Source: Pelagovum pacificum (GTDB lineage: Bacteria; Pseudomonadota; Alphaproteobacteria; Rhodobacterales; Rhodobacteraceae). Taken from it: a stretch of DNA of 64,000 nt. Under the pieces are notes generated by a model. That model did not search any database, was not told the DNA's origin, and worked only from the letters and a program-made list of their open reading frames with translations. Shown here in pieces: positions 36,354-46,587 of this stretch. Where the stretch lies: positions 62,001 through 126,000 of the forward strand of contig NZ_CP065915.1 in the NCBI RefSeq assembly GCF_016134045.1. Reading direction: 5' to 3'. Every line of letters begins with the position of its first letter. The first letter of the stretch is position 1. The position numbers were made by a program, and so were the translations under genes.

Positions 36354-36992
36354 ATGATCCAAGCCGCAGATCTACCGGAAGTCATTCCGATATTCCCGCT
36401 TCCGGGCGCGCTGCTTCTGCCACGCGCCCGGCTGCCGCTGCACATCTTCGAGCCGCGGTATCTCGCGATGCTCGACGACGTGCTGAAAACGCCCGAACGG
36501 CTGATCGGAATGATCCAGCCGTACAGTTCCGGACAGGGTGAGAAGCTGCACGCCATCGGCTGCGCCGGACGCCTGACCGCGTTCTCCGAGACGGAGGACG
36601 GGCGCTACATGGTGACCCTGTCGGGCATCAGCCGCTACCGCGTCCGGCAGGAGATCGAGGGCTTCATGCCCTACCGCCGTTGCGAGGTCAGCTGGACCGG
36701 ATTCGACCGCGACCTCGGGCCGCAGGAAAAGGACGGCGACTTCGACCGGGATTGCTTCCTGAAGAACCTCGGCCGCTACTTCGCCGATCAGGGCCTGTCG
36801 ACCGACTGGGATTCGCTGAAGGATGCGGAGGACGAGCTTCTCATCAACTCGCTCTCCATGCTTTGCCCGTTCGAGCCGGAGGACAAGCAGGCGCTGCTCG
36901 AGGCGCCGTCTCTGGTCACCCGGCGCGAAACGCTGGTAACATTGATCGAATTCGCCCTGCATGGCGGACCGGGAGACGATAGACTGCAATGA
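36354..36992 (+). CDS. LON-substrate-binding-domain protein
   Basis: A 212-residue stand-alone LON N-terminal (substrate-binding) domain protein without protease or ATPase parts. The opening [20 protein letters not shown] matches the family. Stand-alone forms are common; their role is not well known. It lies 27 bases after the CnoX-like gene and its stop overlaps the Trm112 start by 4 bases, so they form an operon. Confidence 0.87.
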   Translation: MIQAADLPEVIPIFPLPGALLLPRARLPLHIFEPRYLAMLDDVLKTPERLIGMIQPYSSGQGEKLHAIGCAGRLTAFSETEDGRYMVTLSGISRYRVRQEIEGFMPYRRCEVSWTGFDRDLGPQEKDGDFDRDCFLKNLGRYFADQGLSTDWDSLKDAEDELLINSLSMLCPFEPEDKQALLEAPSLVTRRETLVTLIEFALHGGPGDDRLQ

Positions 36993-37177
36993 CCGACACC
37001 ACCGCACCGGCCTTCGACCGCCGCATGCTCGAGGCTCTGGTCTGTCCGCAGACCCAGGGGCAGCTGACCTACGATCCCGAGCGGCAGGAACTCGTCAGCA
37101 AGGCGGCGCACCTCGCCTATCCGATCCGGGGCGGGATTCCCGTGATGCTGGTCGACGAGGCACGGCAGCTCGACTGA
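36989..37177 (+). CDS. Trm112-family protein
   Basis: A 62-residue Trm112-like protein. It contains [17 protein letters not shown] and [17 protein letters not shown], diagnostic of the family, which in eukaryotes activates tRNA and protein methyltransferases. Bacterial function is unclear; the usual zinc-cysteine set is reduced to one cysteine here, as in many bacterial members. It is coupled to the LON-domain gene (4-base overlap). Its stop abuts the stop of the convergent ubiH-like gene. Confidence 0.9.
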   Translation: MTDTTAPAFDRRMLEALVCPQTQGQLTYDPERQELVSKAAHLAYPIRGGIPVMLVDEARQLD

Positions 37178-38395
37178 TCAGGGACGCATCAGCGAGGGCA
37201 GGTCGCCGCTCAGGCCGGCTGCTTCGCGGATGAAGGCGCGGCGCAGGCCGGGAACTGCGTTCACCGCGCCCATGCCGATGTCCCGCGCCGCACGTAGAAG
37301 CGGATTGTCGTTCGAGAACAGACGGTTGAACCCGTCGGTCGCCATGGCGAGGGACGCGGTGTCGAACCGCCGCCACTGCCTGTAGCGGCGCAGGACGGGC
37401 GCTGTGCCGATGTCCTCTCCCCGTGAGCGCGCATCGCCCAGAACGTCGGCGAGCGCCGCCACATCGCGCAGCCCGGCGTTCAGGCCCTGTCCGGCGATCG
37501 GATGCAGGCCGTGCGCCGCGTCTCCGACGAGCGCGACGCGATCGGCGATGAAATCGTCCGCCAATGACAGGCCGAGCGGGAACCCGAACCGGGCACCGGC
37601 AAGGGTGATCTCGCCGAGGAACGAACCGAAGGCTGGCCGTAGCGCGTCGAGGAATGCCGCCTCGTCGAGCGCCAGCAGGTCTGCCGCGCGCTCCTCGCTC
37701 TCCGACCAGACGATCGAACAACGGTTGCCCTTCAGCGGCAGGATGGCGAGGGGGCCGGTGGGCATGAAAAACTGGTGGGCGACGCCGTTGTGCGGCTGCT
37801 CGTGGGCGACGGCGCAGACGACGGCGGTCTGTCCGTAGCCCCAGCCGGTGCGGCCGATGCCGGCGCGTCTGGCGGTTCCGCTGCTGCGCCCGTCACACCC
37901 GACAAGAAGCCGGGCCTTCAGCACCTTGCCGTCGGCCAGCGTCACGGTGGCACCGGCCGGTCCGGTCTCCTGGCTGACGACTGTCACGCCGCCGACGTGG
38001 CGGATGTGATCGTTCGCCGCGATCGCGTCGAGCAGGGCCGGGCGGAGGTGGCGGTCCTCCACCATGTAGCCCATCGGGCCTTCCTCGATTTCGGCATGGT
38101 CGAAATGGATGAAGAAGGGCGAGGGACCTTCGCCCGCGCGCCCATCGGTCACCTTGATGTCGAGCATCGGCTGGCTGTCGTCGGCGAGCGCCGTCCAGAC
38201 GCCGATCCTGCGCAACAGCCGCTGAGAGGTGAGCGCCAGCGCGTAGGAGCGGCCATCGAAATCGGGATCGCGGTGCACCTCGGCAGTCTGTGAGTCCACA
38301 AGGGTCACGGTGAAGCCCGCCCCGGCGAGCGCGAGCGCCAGCGCGGGGCCGTTGAGCCCGCCGCCGACGATGAGGATATCCGACGTCTCGTCCAT
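37178..38395 (-). CDS. ubiH: UbiH/UbiF-type FAD monooxygenase
   Basis: A 405-residue aromatic-ring hydroxylase for ubiquinone synthesis. It has the FAD fold motif ILIVGGGLNGPALALALAGA, the DG motif LLVGCDGRSSGTARRAG and the GD motif VGDAAHGLHPIAGQGLNAG, typical of the UbiH/F/L family. Which ring position is oxidised is not clear. The open frame continues upstream to 39808 across the amidase gene on the other strand, but the conserved protein begins at MDETSDILIVGG (38395). Confidence 0.9.
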   Translation of the reverse strand: MDETSDILIVGGGLNGPALALALAGAGFTVTLVDSQTAEVHRDPDFDGRSYALALTSQRLLRRIGVWTALADDSQPMLDIKVTDGRAGEGPSPFFIHFDHAEIEEGPMGYMVEDRHLRPALLDAIAANDHIRHVGGVTVVSQETGPAGATVTLADGKVLKARLLVGCDGRSSGTARRAGIGRTGWGYGQTAVVCAVAHEQPHNGVAHQFFMPTGPLAILPLKGNRCSIVWSESEERAADLLALDEAAFLDALRPAFGSFLGEITLAGARFGFPLGLSLADDFIADRVALVGDAAHGLHPIAGQGLNAGLRDVAALADVLGDARSRGEDIGTAPVLRRYRQWRRFDTASLAMATDGFNRLFSNDNPLLRAARDIGMGAVNAVPGLRRAFIREAAGLSGDLPSLMRP

Positions 38396-38473
38396 GGTTC
38401 GACTATGGTCCGGCAAGCGGGATTGTCCATGCCGCGTCACGCCGTTACCGTCCGCCGCGTCAGGAGGGCGCAC

Positions 38474-39799
38474 ATGGAAGACTGGCTCTGGGCCTCGGCG
38501 GCCGAACTCGGACGAGGCATCGATGAGGGCCGGATTGATCCGGTCGCCCTCACCCGGATGTATCTGGAGGCGATCGACGCGCATCCGCTGCGCGACCGCA
38601 TCTATGTCCGTGTCACGGCGGAGCGTGCCATCGCGGAGGCCGAGGCGGCCGCGGCGCGCGCGGCCGCAGGGCTGCGGCGATCGCCGCTGGACGGGGTGCC
38701 GGTCAGCTGGAAGGACCTGTTCGACACGGCGGGCGTGGAGACAGAAGCAGGCACGGCGCTGATGAAAGGCCGCGTCCCGGCGCAGGACGCGGCGGTTCTG
38801 AAGTCTGCGACGGCGATGGGGCTGGTCTGCCTCGGCAAGACGCACCTGTCGGAGATCGCCTTTTCCGGACTTGGCCTGAACCCGATCACGGCGACTCCGC
38901 CCAACCGCAACGACCCCGACGCTGTGCCCGGGGGCTCGTCCTCCGGTGCGGCGGCGTCGGTGGCCTTTGGACTCGCCGCGGCGGCGGTGGGGTCGGACAC
39001 CGGCGGCTCGGCGCGCGTGCCGCCCGCGTGGAACGACCTCGTCGGATTGAAGACCACGCACGGGCTGTTGTCGACGGTCGGCGCGGTGCCGCTGTGCGAA
39101 ACCTTCGACACGGTCGGCCCGATCGGCCGGACGGTCGAGGATGTGACCCTGATGCTGGCCGCGCTGGGTGGACCGACCGTGGACCTCGGCGGTGCCACGT
39201 TGACGGGGCGGCGGTTCCTGATCCTCGAGACCGTGCTGATGGAGGATGTCGAGGACACGCCGCGCGAGGCGTTCTTCGACGCCGTCGCGAAGCTTGAAGC
39301 GGCGGGTGCGACCGTCGACCGGGGAGAGTGGGGTCCGCTGGAAGAGGCCTATGCCATGGCCGGCGGCCTGTTCACGGCCGACGCCTGGTCCTTCTGGAGC
39401 GAGTTGGTCGAGGCGAACGGCGAGGTGATGTTCCCGGCGATCCGGGACCGCGTGAGCGCCGGCAAGGGCATCGCCGCGTCGGACTACCTGCGGGACTGGC
39501 GGCGGCTGCGGGCGCTGCGCGGCGACTACACCGCGCGGGTCGCGGGCTACGACGCCGTTCTGTCGCCGACCGCCGCGCTGATGCCGCCGAAAGTGGAACG
39601 TCTGCTCTCCGACGACGAGTATTACCGGGTGACGAACCTCAAGACTCTGCGCAACACGCGACTGGCGAACCTGATGGGGCTGAGCTCGCTCACGGTGCCG
39701 ACAGGCACGCCGTCCACGGGCCTCATGCTGAGCGGGGCGCCGGGAGGAGAGGCGGGGTTGCTGCGGCTTGGCGCGGCGATTGAGCCGCTCTTGGCCTAA
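38474..39799 (+). CDS. Amidase-signature-family amidase
   Basis: A 441-residue amidase-signature protein. The Ser-cisSer-Lys triad is present: K80 in VPVSWKDLF, the GGSSSG block (153-158) and the nucleophile S179 in SDTGGSARVPP. Members hydrolyse amides such as indoleacetamide, nicotinamide or malonamide, so the substrate cannot be inferred. No GatB/GatC neighbours, so it is not the glutamyl-tRNA amidotransferase subunit. Start at 38474 chosen for AGGAGG seven bases upstream. Divergent from ubiH. Confidence 0.88.
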   Translation: MEDWLWASAAELGRGIDEGRIDPVALTRMYLEAIDAHPLRDRIYVRVTAERAIAEAEAAAARAAAGLRRSPLDGVPVSWKDLFDTAGVETEAGTALMKGRVPAQDAAVLKSATAMGLVCLGKTHLSEIAFSGLGLNPITATPPNRNDPDAVPGGSSSGAAASVAFGLAAAAVGSDTGGSARVPPAWNDLVGLKTTHGLLSTVGAVPLCETFDTVGPIGRTVEDVTLMLAALGGPTVDLGGATLTGRRFLILETVLMEDVEDTPREAFFDAVAKLEAAGATVDRGEWGPLEEAYAMAGGLFTADAWSFWSELVEANGEVMFPAIRDRVSAGKGIAASDYLRDWRRLRALRGDYTARVAGYDAVLSPTAALMPPKVERLLSDDEYYRVTNLKTLRNTRLANLMGLSSLTVPTGTPSTGLMLSGAPGGEAGLLRLGAAIEPLLA

Positions 39800-39919
39800 A
39801 AGCCACATGACCCTCCGCCAAGCTGCCGAAATATCGTCTGGATTCTGGACAGGGCAGGCGCGGACCGTCTAGTCTCCGGATCAAACGGGGCGACAAACGA
39901 CCCCGATCCAGAGGCAGTG

Positions 39920-41098
39920 ATGCAGTTTCCAGAGAGGTTTTCGGACCTTCCTCCTTACGCGTTCCCGCGTCTCCGCAGCCTGCTCGACCACCATGAACCG
40001 GGGGGCGAGCCGCTGGCGATGACGATCGGCGAACCGCGCCACCCGATGCCCGGCTTCGTCGCCGAGGTGCTTGCGGGTGCCGTGGAGCAATTCGCCAAGT
40101 ATCCGCCGAACGAAGGCACGCCGGAGCTGCTCGACGCGATTTCCGGCTGGCTTGGCCGGCGTTACGGCGTCGATGTTGCACCGGATCGGCTGACGGTGCT
40201 GAACGGCACGCGCGAAGGGCTCTACAATGCCGCGATGGCGCTGTGCCCGGAGACGAAGAACGGCGCGCGCCCAGTGGTGCTGATGCCGAACCCGTTCTAC
40301 CAGGTCTACGCCGTGGCCGCGCTGTCGGTCGGGGCCGAGCCGGTCTACCTGCCCGCGCGGGAAGAGACCGGGTTCCTGCCCGACCTCGACGCGATCCCGG
40401 CGGAGCTTCTGGACCGGACCGCGATCTTCTATCTCTGCTCGCCGTCGAACCCGCAGGGCGCCGTTGCGGATGAGGCCTACTGGACCAGGCTGCTCAACCT
40501 CGCCGAAGCGCACGACTTCAAGGTCTTCGCCGACGAGTGCTACTCTGAGATTTACCGCGACGTGCCGCCGCCCGGCATTCTCGCCGTCGCGCAGGCAATC
40601 GGAGCCGACCCCGAACGGGTCGTTGCGTTCCATTCACTGTCGAAGCGGTCGAACCTGCCGGGCCTGCGTTCGGGCTTCGCCGCGGGCGGGCCGGAGAGCA
40701 TCCGCCGCCTTCGCCAGCTTCGCAACTACGCCGGGGCGCCGCTGCCGCTGCCGCTTCAGCGAGTGGCCGAGGCCGCCTGGTCCGATGAGGACCATGTCGT
40801 TGAAAATCGGCGGCTTTACGCAGAAAAATACCACGCGTCTGACGCAATTCTGTCCGACATTGGGCGCTATCATGCCGCGAAGGCCGGATTTTTCCAGTGG
40901 CTGCCCGTGGAGGACGGGGAGTCCGCCGCGTTGACGTTGTGGAAGGAAACGGGCGTGCGTGTGCTGCCCGGCGCCTATCTTGGGCGAGATGACGGGACGG
41001 GCAACCCCGGCACCGGATACATCCGGGTGGCCATGGTGGCCCCGTTGGACGAGACGCAGCGCGGGCTCGAATTGATCCGCAACTGCCTGTACGATTAA
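39920..41098 (+). CDS. dapC: Class I/II aminotransferase, DapC-like
   Basis: A 392-residue PLP-dependent aminotransferase. Features: [18 protein letters not shown], the [10 protein letters not shown] block, [11 protein letters not shown] and the cofactor lysine in [16 protein letters not shown]. The sequence fits the succinyldiaminopimelate aminotransferase (DapC) subgroup of the lysine/peptidoglycan pathway; other aspartate-type activities are possible. ATG start at 39920, with GAGG just upstream. It is followed by ftsK 10 bases later, an order kept in Rhodobacteraceae. Confidence 0.82.
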   Translation: MQFPERFSDLPPYAFPRLRSLLDHHEPGGEPLAMTIGEPRHPMPGFVAEVLAGAVEQFAKYPPNEGTPELLDAISGWLGRRYGVDVAPDRLTVLNGTREGLYNAAMALCPETKNGARPVVLMPNPFYQVYAVAALSVGAEPVYLPAREETGFLPDLDAIPAELLDRTAIFYLCSPSNPQGAVADEAYWTRLLNLAEAHDFKVFADECYSEIYRDVPPPGILAVAQAIGADPERVVAFHSLSKRSNLPGLRSGFAAGGPESIRRLRQLRNYAGAPLPLPLQRVAEAAWSDEDHVVENRRLYAEKYHASDAILSDIGRYHAAKAGFFQWLPVEDGESAALTLWKETGVRVLPGAYLGRDDGTGNPGTGYIRVAMVAPLDETQRGLELIRNCLYD

Positions 41099-41108
41099 GG
41101 GAGCAGGA

Positions 41109-44100
41109 ATGGCCTATCAGACCCGCCAGCGAGATCCGCTACTGGACAGCAACATGCAGGCCGCGCTCGAAAAACGCGGCGCGGAGCTGATCGGCATCGT
41201 TCTCGTGCTGGCGGGCCTCGCCTTCTTCGCGCTGCTCTGGAGCTACACGCCCGACGACCCCTCGTGGTTCTCCGCCACCGATGCGCCGGTGCAGAACTGG
41301 CTGGGCCAGACGGGTGCCGCGATCGCCGCGCCGATGTTCATGATCGTCGGCTGGGGCGGGATCGGCATCGCCGTGCTGCTGATCGCATGGGGCCTGCGCT
41401 TCACGCTGCATCGGGGACAGGAGAGGGCCATCGGACGGCTGATCTATGCGCCGATCGCCGTCGCGCTCGTGTCGATCTACGCATCCTCGCTGGAGCTCCC
41501 CGCGGGCTGGAGCCACAACACCGGCCTCGGCGGCAGTTTCGGCGACACCGCGATGTCCATTGCCCTGACGATCGTGCCCGTGAGCGCGACGATCGGGATC
41601 AAGATCATGTCCTTCATCTTCGCGCTGTTCCTGCTGATGCTCGGGCTGTTCGTCCTCGGCTTCACCCGGGACGAGGTGACATCCGGCCTGCGCTTCATGG
41701 CCGTCGGTCTCGTGATGACCTACGCGATGATCCTGCGTGGCCTTGGCCAGGGCGCCCGCGCCGCCGCGACGGGCACCGCAGCGATGCAGGCGCGTCGTGC
41801 CGAAGCCCGCGCGACCCGCGAGGTCGAGGAGCCGATGGTCGAGCCGTCGCTGCAGGGATCCGACCGGGTCGCCGCCGTGGTCCGCGCCAAGCGTGCCTCG
41901 ATGGAGCAGCAGACCGCCCCCGCGCCCGAAGAGGCGGAGGACAACGGCGGTTTCGGTCAGGTCCTGCGCGACCGGATGGAGGGCCGCCAGGGCCTCCTGT
42001 CCCGTGTGGGTCTGCGCAAGCGTCCCGAGGCGGAAGAGATCGACAACGACGAGGACATGACGCTCGTCGAGGACGACAAGGATGCCGGCGACGACCGTAT
42101 CCGCTCGCGCATCAGCGACGTCATCAAGTCCCGCGTGCGCGGTCCGCTGACGGCCGGGTCGTCTCGCGTGGAAGCGGCCGTGCGCCAGCGTGGCGGACCC
42201 GCACCGCTGATCTACAAGGCCCGCGAGGAAACGCCCGAAGTCGAACGCGTCGAGCCCCCCGTGACCGGCACGGGCCGAGTTGCGCCCTCCCGCGTGCGGC
42301 CGGCCGCCGCTGCGCCGGCGGGTGACGACGATCAATCCGACATCATGAGTCGTGTCGCGGCGCAGGCGATCGATCCGCGCACCGCGCCCGAGGACGAGGA
42401 TTTCGATCCCGAGACGATGATGATGCCGCAGTCGGAGCTGGTCGACGGTCCGCCGCCGAAGCTCGATCATCCGAAGTTCGCAGCCCAGCATGTGCCGCGC
42501 TCGCCCGCCCCGCCCGCGCCGCAGGAGCCCGAGCCGCCGCGCGCCACGCAAGACGCTGCCCGCGTGCAGCAGACGCCGCGCAAGACAGTCGGCAAGTCCC
42601 GGCAGGCGATGGCCGAGGCGCAGCCCGGGCTTCGCTTCGACGAGAGCCAGGAGGCCTACGAGTCACCGCCGCTCAATCTTCTGACGAGCCCCGACAACAT
42701 CACGCGCCACCACCTCGCCGACGAGGCGCTGGAGGAGAACGCGCGGATGCTGGAGAACGTGCTCGACGATTACGGCGTGAAGGGCGAGATCACCTCTGTC
42801 CGTCCCGGCCCCGTCGTCACGATGTACGAACTCGAGCCGGCGCCGGGCCTCAAGGCCTCCCGCGTGATCGGGCTTGCCGACGACATCGCGCGGTCGATGT
42901 CGGCGCTGTCCGCGCGTGTCTCGACCGTGCCGGGCCGCTCGGTCATCGGGATCGAACTGCCCAACGACAACCGCGAGATGGTGGTCCTGCGCGAGATGCT
43001 GGCCTCCCGCGATTTCGGCGACGGCAACCAGCGCCTGCCGCTGGCGCTCGGCAAGGATATCGGCGGCGATCCGATCATCGCGAACCTCGCCAAGATGCCC
43101 CACCTGCTGATCGCGGGGACGACCGGTTCGGGCAAGTCCGTAGCGATCAACACGATGATCCTGTCGCTGCTCTACAAGCTGACGCCGGAAGAATGCCGGC
43201 TGATCATGATCGACCCGAAGATGCTGGAACTCTCCGTCTACGACGGCATCCCGCACCTGCTGTCCCCTGTCGTGACCGACCCCAAGAAGGCCGTCGTCGC
43301 GCTGAAGTGGACCGTGGGCGAGATGGAGGACCGCTATCGCAAGATGTCGAAGATGGGCGTCCGCAACATCGAGGGTTACAACGGCCGCGTGAAGGACGCG
43401 CTGGCGAAGGGCGAGATGTTCTCGCGCACCGTGCAGACGGGTTTTGACGACGAAACCGGCGATCCGGTGTTCGAAACCGAGGAATTCGCCCCCGAGGCGA
43501 TGCCCTACATCGTCGTCATCGTCGACGAGATGGCCGACCTGATGATGGTCGCCGGCAAGGAGATCGAGGCCTGCATCCAGCGCCTGGCGCAGATGGCGCG
43601 GGCGTCGGGTATCCACCTCATCATGGCGACGCAGCGTCCGTCGGTCGACGTCATCACCGGCACGATCAAGGCGAACTTCCCGACCCGGATCTCCTTCCAG
43701 GTGACCTCGAAGGTCGACAGCCGCACCATCCTCGGCGAGCAGGGTGCGGAACAGCTGCTCGGCCAGGGCGACATGCTCTACATGGCGGGCGGCGCGAAGA
43801 TAACCCGCGTGCACGGGCCGTTCGTCTCGGACGAGGAAGTCGAAGAGATCGTCTCCCACCTCAAGCAGTTCGGTCCGCCCGACTACAAGTCCGGCGTGGT
43901 CGAAGGCCCCGATGAGGACAAGGAGAGCGACATCGACGCCGTGCTCGGCCTCGGTGGCAGCGGGAGCGGCTCCGATACGGAAGATGCGCTCTACGACACG
44001 GCGGTGCATATCGTCGCGAAGGACCGGAAGTGTTCCACGTCCTACATCCAGCGCAAGCTTGCCATCGGCTACAACAAGGCCGCGCGCCTTGTGGAGCAGA

Positions 44101-44171
44101 TGGAAGAGCAGGGCGTCGTCAGCCCGGCAAACCACGTCGGCAAGCGCGAAGTGCTGGTCCCCGAAGTCTGA
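41109..44171 (+). CDS. ftsK: DNA translocase FtsK
   Basis: A 1020-residue cell-division DNA pump that clears and unlinks the chromosome termini at the septum. Layout: four or so membrane helices (about 25-200), a charged Pro/Glu/Arg-rich linker (about 210-530), the motor with Walker A GTTGSGKS near 670 and Walker [12 protein letters not shown] near 803, and the gamma winged-helix domain (about 950-1015) that reads [26 protein letters not shown] is the conserved motor loop. Complete, with terminator downstream. Confidence 0.97.
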   Translation: MAYQTRQRDPLLDSNMQAALEKRGAELIGIVLVLAGLAFFALLWSYTPDDPSWFSATDAPVQNWLGQTGAAIAAPMFMIVGWGGIGIAVLLIAWGLRFTLHRGQERAIGRLIYAPIAVALVSIYASSLELPAGWSHNTGLGGSFGDTAMSIALTIVPVSATIGIKIMSFIFALFLLMLGLFVLGFTRDEVTSGLRFMAVGLVMTYAMILRGLGQGARAAATGTAAMQARRAEARATREVEEPMVEPSLQGSDRVAAVVRAKRASMEQQTAPAPEEAEDNGGFGQVLRDRMEGRQGLLSRVGLRKRPEAEEIDNDEDMTLVEDDKDAGDDRIRSRISDVIKSRVRGPLTAGSSRVEAAVRQRGGPAPLIYKAREETPEVERVEPPVTGTGRVAPSRVRPAAAAPAGDDDQSDIMSRVAAQAIDPRTAPEDEDFDPETMMMPQSELVDGPPPKLDHPKFAAQHVPRSPAPPAPQEPEPPRATQDAARVQQTPRKTVGKSRQAMAEAQPGLRFDESQEAYESPPLNLLTSPDNITRHHLADEALEENARMLENVLDDYGVKGEITSVRPGPVVTMYELEPAPGLKASRVIGLADDIARSMSALSARVSTVPGRSVIGIELPNDNREMVVLREMLASRDFGDGNQRLPLALGKDIGGDPIIANLAKMPHLLIAGTTGSGKSVAINTMILSLLYKLTPEECRLIMIDPKMLELSVYDGIPHLLSPVVTDPKKAVVALKWTVGEMEDRYRKMSKMGVRNIEGYNGRVKDALAKGEMFSRTVQTGFDDETGDPVFETEEFAPEAMPYIVVIVDEMADLMMVAGKEIEACIQRLAQMARASGIHLIMATQRPSVDVITGTIKANFPTRISFQVTSKVDSRTILGEQGAEQLLGQGDMLYMAGGAKITRVHGPFVSDEEVEEIVSHLKQFGPPDYKSGVVEGPDEDKESDIDAVLGLGGSGSGSDTEDALYDTAVHIVAKDRKCSTSYIQRKLAIGYNKAARLVEQMEEQGVVSPANHVGKREVLVPEV

Positions 44172-44182
44172 TCCAGTTGGGA

Positions 44183-44205
44183 GGGCGGGGCTATCCCGCC
44201 CTTTT
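44183..44205 (+). terminator. Rho-independent terminator after ftsK
   Basis: GGGCGGG (44183-44189), loop GCTAT, CCCGCCC (44195-44201) and four T residues directly after ftsK. Its end touches the stop codon of the convergent methyltransferase gene. Confidence 0.9.
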
Positions 44206-44702
44206 CAGTCGGTCCGGCGCGGGCGGAGTGCCTTTTCCTCCACCCTGATGCGCAAAGTCAGCATCGCCGCGTTCAGCAGGCTGAAGATCAGAGCCACCCA
44301 CGTCAGGCCAAGGACGAGCGGCGCGACCGCGATCTCGGCGACGACCAGCGTGTAGTTCGGGTGTTTCAGCCAGCGGAACGGGCCCGAGGTGACAAGCGGC
44401 GTGTCGGTGAGGATGATCCGTGTCGTCCAGCGCCGGCCGAGCGTGGCGAGGATCCAGATCCGCAGCACCTGCAGCAGCGCGAAGATGAAGAGCCAGCCGG
44501 GGCGCACGATTTCATCCCACCCCGTCACAACGATCGCGGCGAGCCACGCGGCGTGGAGCGCGACGATCAACGGGTAATGCCCCGCCCCGATCTCTGTCGC
44601 GCCCTCGGCCAACAGGCGTCGCGTGTTCGACCGGGCGAGCACGAGTTCGCCGAGCCGCTGGAAGAGCAGAAAGCCCAGGAAGAGTGTGGTTGCGAGCGTC
44701 AT
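44205..44702 (-). CDS. Isoprenylcysteine carboxylmethyltransferase-family protein
   Basis: A 165-residue membrane protein of the ICMT/YpbQ family with about four membrane helices (residues 1-17, 40-62, 68-90, 118-150) and the C-terminal SAM-binding block WLKHPNYTLVVAEI. Together with a type III polyketide synthase it forms a two-gene operon (4-base overlap), like the B. subtilis bpsA-bpsB pair, where the partner methylates a phenolic or pyrone hydroxyl on a membrane lipid. Substrate inferred from context. Confidence 0.86.
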   Translation of the reverse strand: MTLATTLFLGFLLFQRLGELVLARSNTRRLLAEGATEIGAGHYPLIVALHAAWLAAIVVTGWDEIVRPGWLFIFALLQVLRIWILATLGRRWTTRIILTDTPLVTSGPFRWLKHPNYTLVVAEIAVAPLVLGLTWVALIFSLLNAAMLTLRIRVEEKALRPRRTD

Positions 44703-45766
44703 GACGTCGCCTTGTCCGTGATCGAGAGCGGCAGGAACGAGGCCGTGAACCCCGGGCCGAGGGCGCAGGTCAGCGTCTGCCCCCTGAGCCCGTTGGCCAG
44801 CGCCGCCTCGAGCACGAAGAGCACCGTCGGCGCCGACATGTTGCCGTGCTGACGCAGGACGTCGCGCTCCTCTGCAAGGCTGCCGGGCACGATGTCGAGC
44901 GCCGCTTCGATCGCCTCCACCACCCGGGCCCCGCCGGGATGGCAGATGAAGCGGTCGATTTCGGACCGGTCGAGCTCGTTGGCGGCCAGCGCATTATCGG
45001 TGGCTGCCGCGAACTCCCGGTTCACGAAGTCCGGGATCGAGCGATGGAAGATCACGCCGAGCCCCGTGTCGTCGACGTCCCATCCCATGATGTCGAGCGT
45101 ATCGGGCCAGGTCTTCTGAACGGGCCGTCCGGCACGTATGTCAGGGCCCGTGGCGGCGGCATCGGTCGACAGGCAGGCCGCGGCCGCGCCGTCGCCGAAC
45201 AGGATGGCGGCGATGAGATCGGCCTTGCCCATGCGGTCGGGACGGAACGAAACCGTGCAGGCTTCGATAACCACCAGCAGAACCTTGGAGCCGGGGCGGG
45301 CGGTGGCGAGTTCGGACGCGACCGAAAGGCCGGAAACGCCGCCCGCGCACCCAAGCCCGAAGACCGGCACGCGCATCACGTCATCGCGGAATCCCATCTG
45401 CCCGGCGACCTGCGCCTCGAGCGTCGGTGTTGCGATCCCGGTCGAGGAAACGGTGACGATCGTGTCGACCTCCTCCGCCTGCCATCCCGCCCGCTCAAGC
45501 GCGGCGCCCGCCGCATCGAAAAAGAGAGCCCGTGCGCCGTCGAGATACAGCGCGTTCCGCTCTTTCCAGCTTCTGGGCTCGCGGAACCAGTGAAGCGGCG
45601 CCACGGAATGGCGCGTCTCGACTCCTGACGTCCGGAAGGAGCGGGACAGCCGGTCGAACTCGGGGAATGTCTGGCCGAAGATGTCGCGGGCAGTGTCTGC
45701 CACCACGTCTTGCGGCATGAGGTGTGGGGGGACCGCCGTTGAGACGGAATGGATACGGGTCTGCAC
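44699..45766 (-). CDS. Type III polyketide synthase
   Basis: A 355-residue chalcone-synthase-fold enzyme with the catalytic triad C140 (GLGCAGG), H276 (CHPGG) and N309 (HGNMSAPT). It would extend a fatty acyl-CoA or similar starter with malonyl-CoA and cyclise the chain to alkylresorcinol or alkylpyrone. The start at 45766 (GTG) is near AGAGG; an upstream in-frame GTG at 45817 has no ribosome site. It is translationally coupled to the ICMT-like gene that follows, which suggests methylation of the product. Starter and product are not predictable by eye. Confidence 0.9.
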   Translation of the reverse strand: MQTRIHSVSTAVPPHLMPQDVVADTARDIFGQTFPEFDRLSRSFRTSGVETRHSVAPLHWFREPRSWKERNALYLDGARALFFDAAGAALERAGWQAEEVDTIVTVSSTGIATPTLEAQVAGQMGFRDDVMRVPVFGLGCAGGVSGLSVASELATARPGSKVLLVVIEACTVSFRPDRMGKADLIAAILFGDGAAAACLSTDAAATGPDIRAGRPVQKTWPDTLDIMGWDVDDTGLGVIFHRSIPDFVNREFAAATDNALAANELDRSEIDRFICHPGGARVVEAIEAALDIVPGSLAEERDVLRQHGNMSAPTVLFVLEAALANGLRGQTLTCALGPGFTASFLPLSITDKATS

Positions 45767-45864
45767 TGTGCCTCTCAGGGACTGCTCGGAAGGACTCCGT
45801 CGCGATCTTCGATGCACTGACCCGCGCCGGCATGATGCCGGGTGCCGCCAAGATCCTTGACGAT

Positions 45865-45897
45865 GGAGAAACGGCGGAACCCTCGTGAGGTTCCGCC
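45865..45897 (-). terminator. Terminator after the dps gene
   Basis: On the minus strand GGCGGAACC (pairing positions 45889-45897 with 45873-45881), a 7-base loop, then GTTTCTCC. It lies between the dps stop and the polyketide synthase start and would separate the two transcripts. Confidence 0.75.
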
Positions 45898-45911
45898 TTG
45901 GTCATGACCTC

Positions 45912-46394
45912 TCAGGTGGCGTCGGCGTGGGCGCCGATGAACCAGGCGTCCTTGTCGATCTGGCGGCTGACCTCGGTGAAGAGATCGCCGGTGTCGACGT
46001 CGCCGGCATCTTCGCTCGCCTCGATGGCCTTCCGGAGCTTTTCGCCCACGGCCATGAACCGTTCCTTCAGCGCCTCAATGTGGCTCTCGATCGGTTCGAG
46101 GTCGGTGGGGTAGGGCTCGAGCCGGGACTTCTCGGCCGCGGCCTCGACCGTGCCTTGCGGGTAGCCTCCGAGAATCGTGATCCGCTCGGCCATCAGGTCG
46201 GCGCCTTCGCGCAGCCGGTCGGCGACCTCGTCGAGCAGTTCGTGGAAACCGATGAAGCCGCGTCCCTTCACCGTCCAGTGCGCCTGTTTCACCGCGAGGG
46301 TGAGCGCGACCGTGTCGGCGAGGTTTTCGTTCAGGAGCTCTATGACCTTGTGGCGGGCCTGCGTGGACAGGCCGGAAACGAAAGATTCGGGCAT
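45912..46394 (-). CDS. dps: Dps-family DNA-protecting ferritin
   Basis: A 160-residue Dps protein that stores iron using peroxide and shields DNA. The ferroxidase motif is in VKQAHWTVKGRGFIGFHELL (His, then Asp/Glu in the next helix, ELLDEVADRLREGADL), and SHIEALKERFMAVGEKL is the fourth helix. Length is typical. The frame extends upstream to 46577, but the conserved protein begins at the ATG at 46394, with AAGGGGAA upstream. Divergent from lolA. Confidence 0.92.
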   Translation of the reverse strand: MPESFVSGLSTQARHKVIELLNENLADTVALTLAVKQAHWTVKGRGFIGFHELLDEVADRLREGADLMAERITILGGYPQGTVEAAAEKSRLEPYPTDLEPIESHIEALKERFMAVGEKLRKAIEASEDAGDVDTGDLFTEVSRQIDKDAWFIGAHADAT

Positions 46395-46587
46395 TGTAGT
46401 ATTCCCCTTGCAGCTTGGTTCAGCGCCCGTCTGTTCGGGCATGTCACCTGACAAATGCGGCGACGCGGGGGGAAGTTCCGCCAGACGTGATTGCCTCGAA
46501 CGCGGCGTGATATCGCTTAACACGGGAAAATCGGCACAGTCGGACCTATCTGGATGCCAGACATCCGAAATGACCAAGGATTAAACC

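Noticed and set aside
37178..39808. UbiH-like protein with a 470-residue N-terminal extension
   Set aside because: The extension runs antisense through the amidase gene and has no conserved residues; the FAD fold begins at 38395.
41139..42551. 470-codon open frame antisense to ftsK
   Set aside because: Arises from the Pro/Arg/Glu-rich FtsK linker; no evidence of coding.
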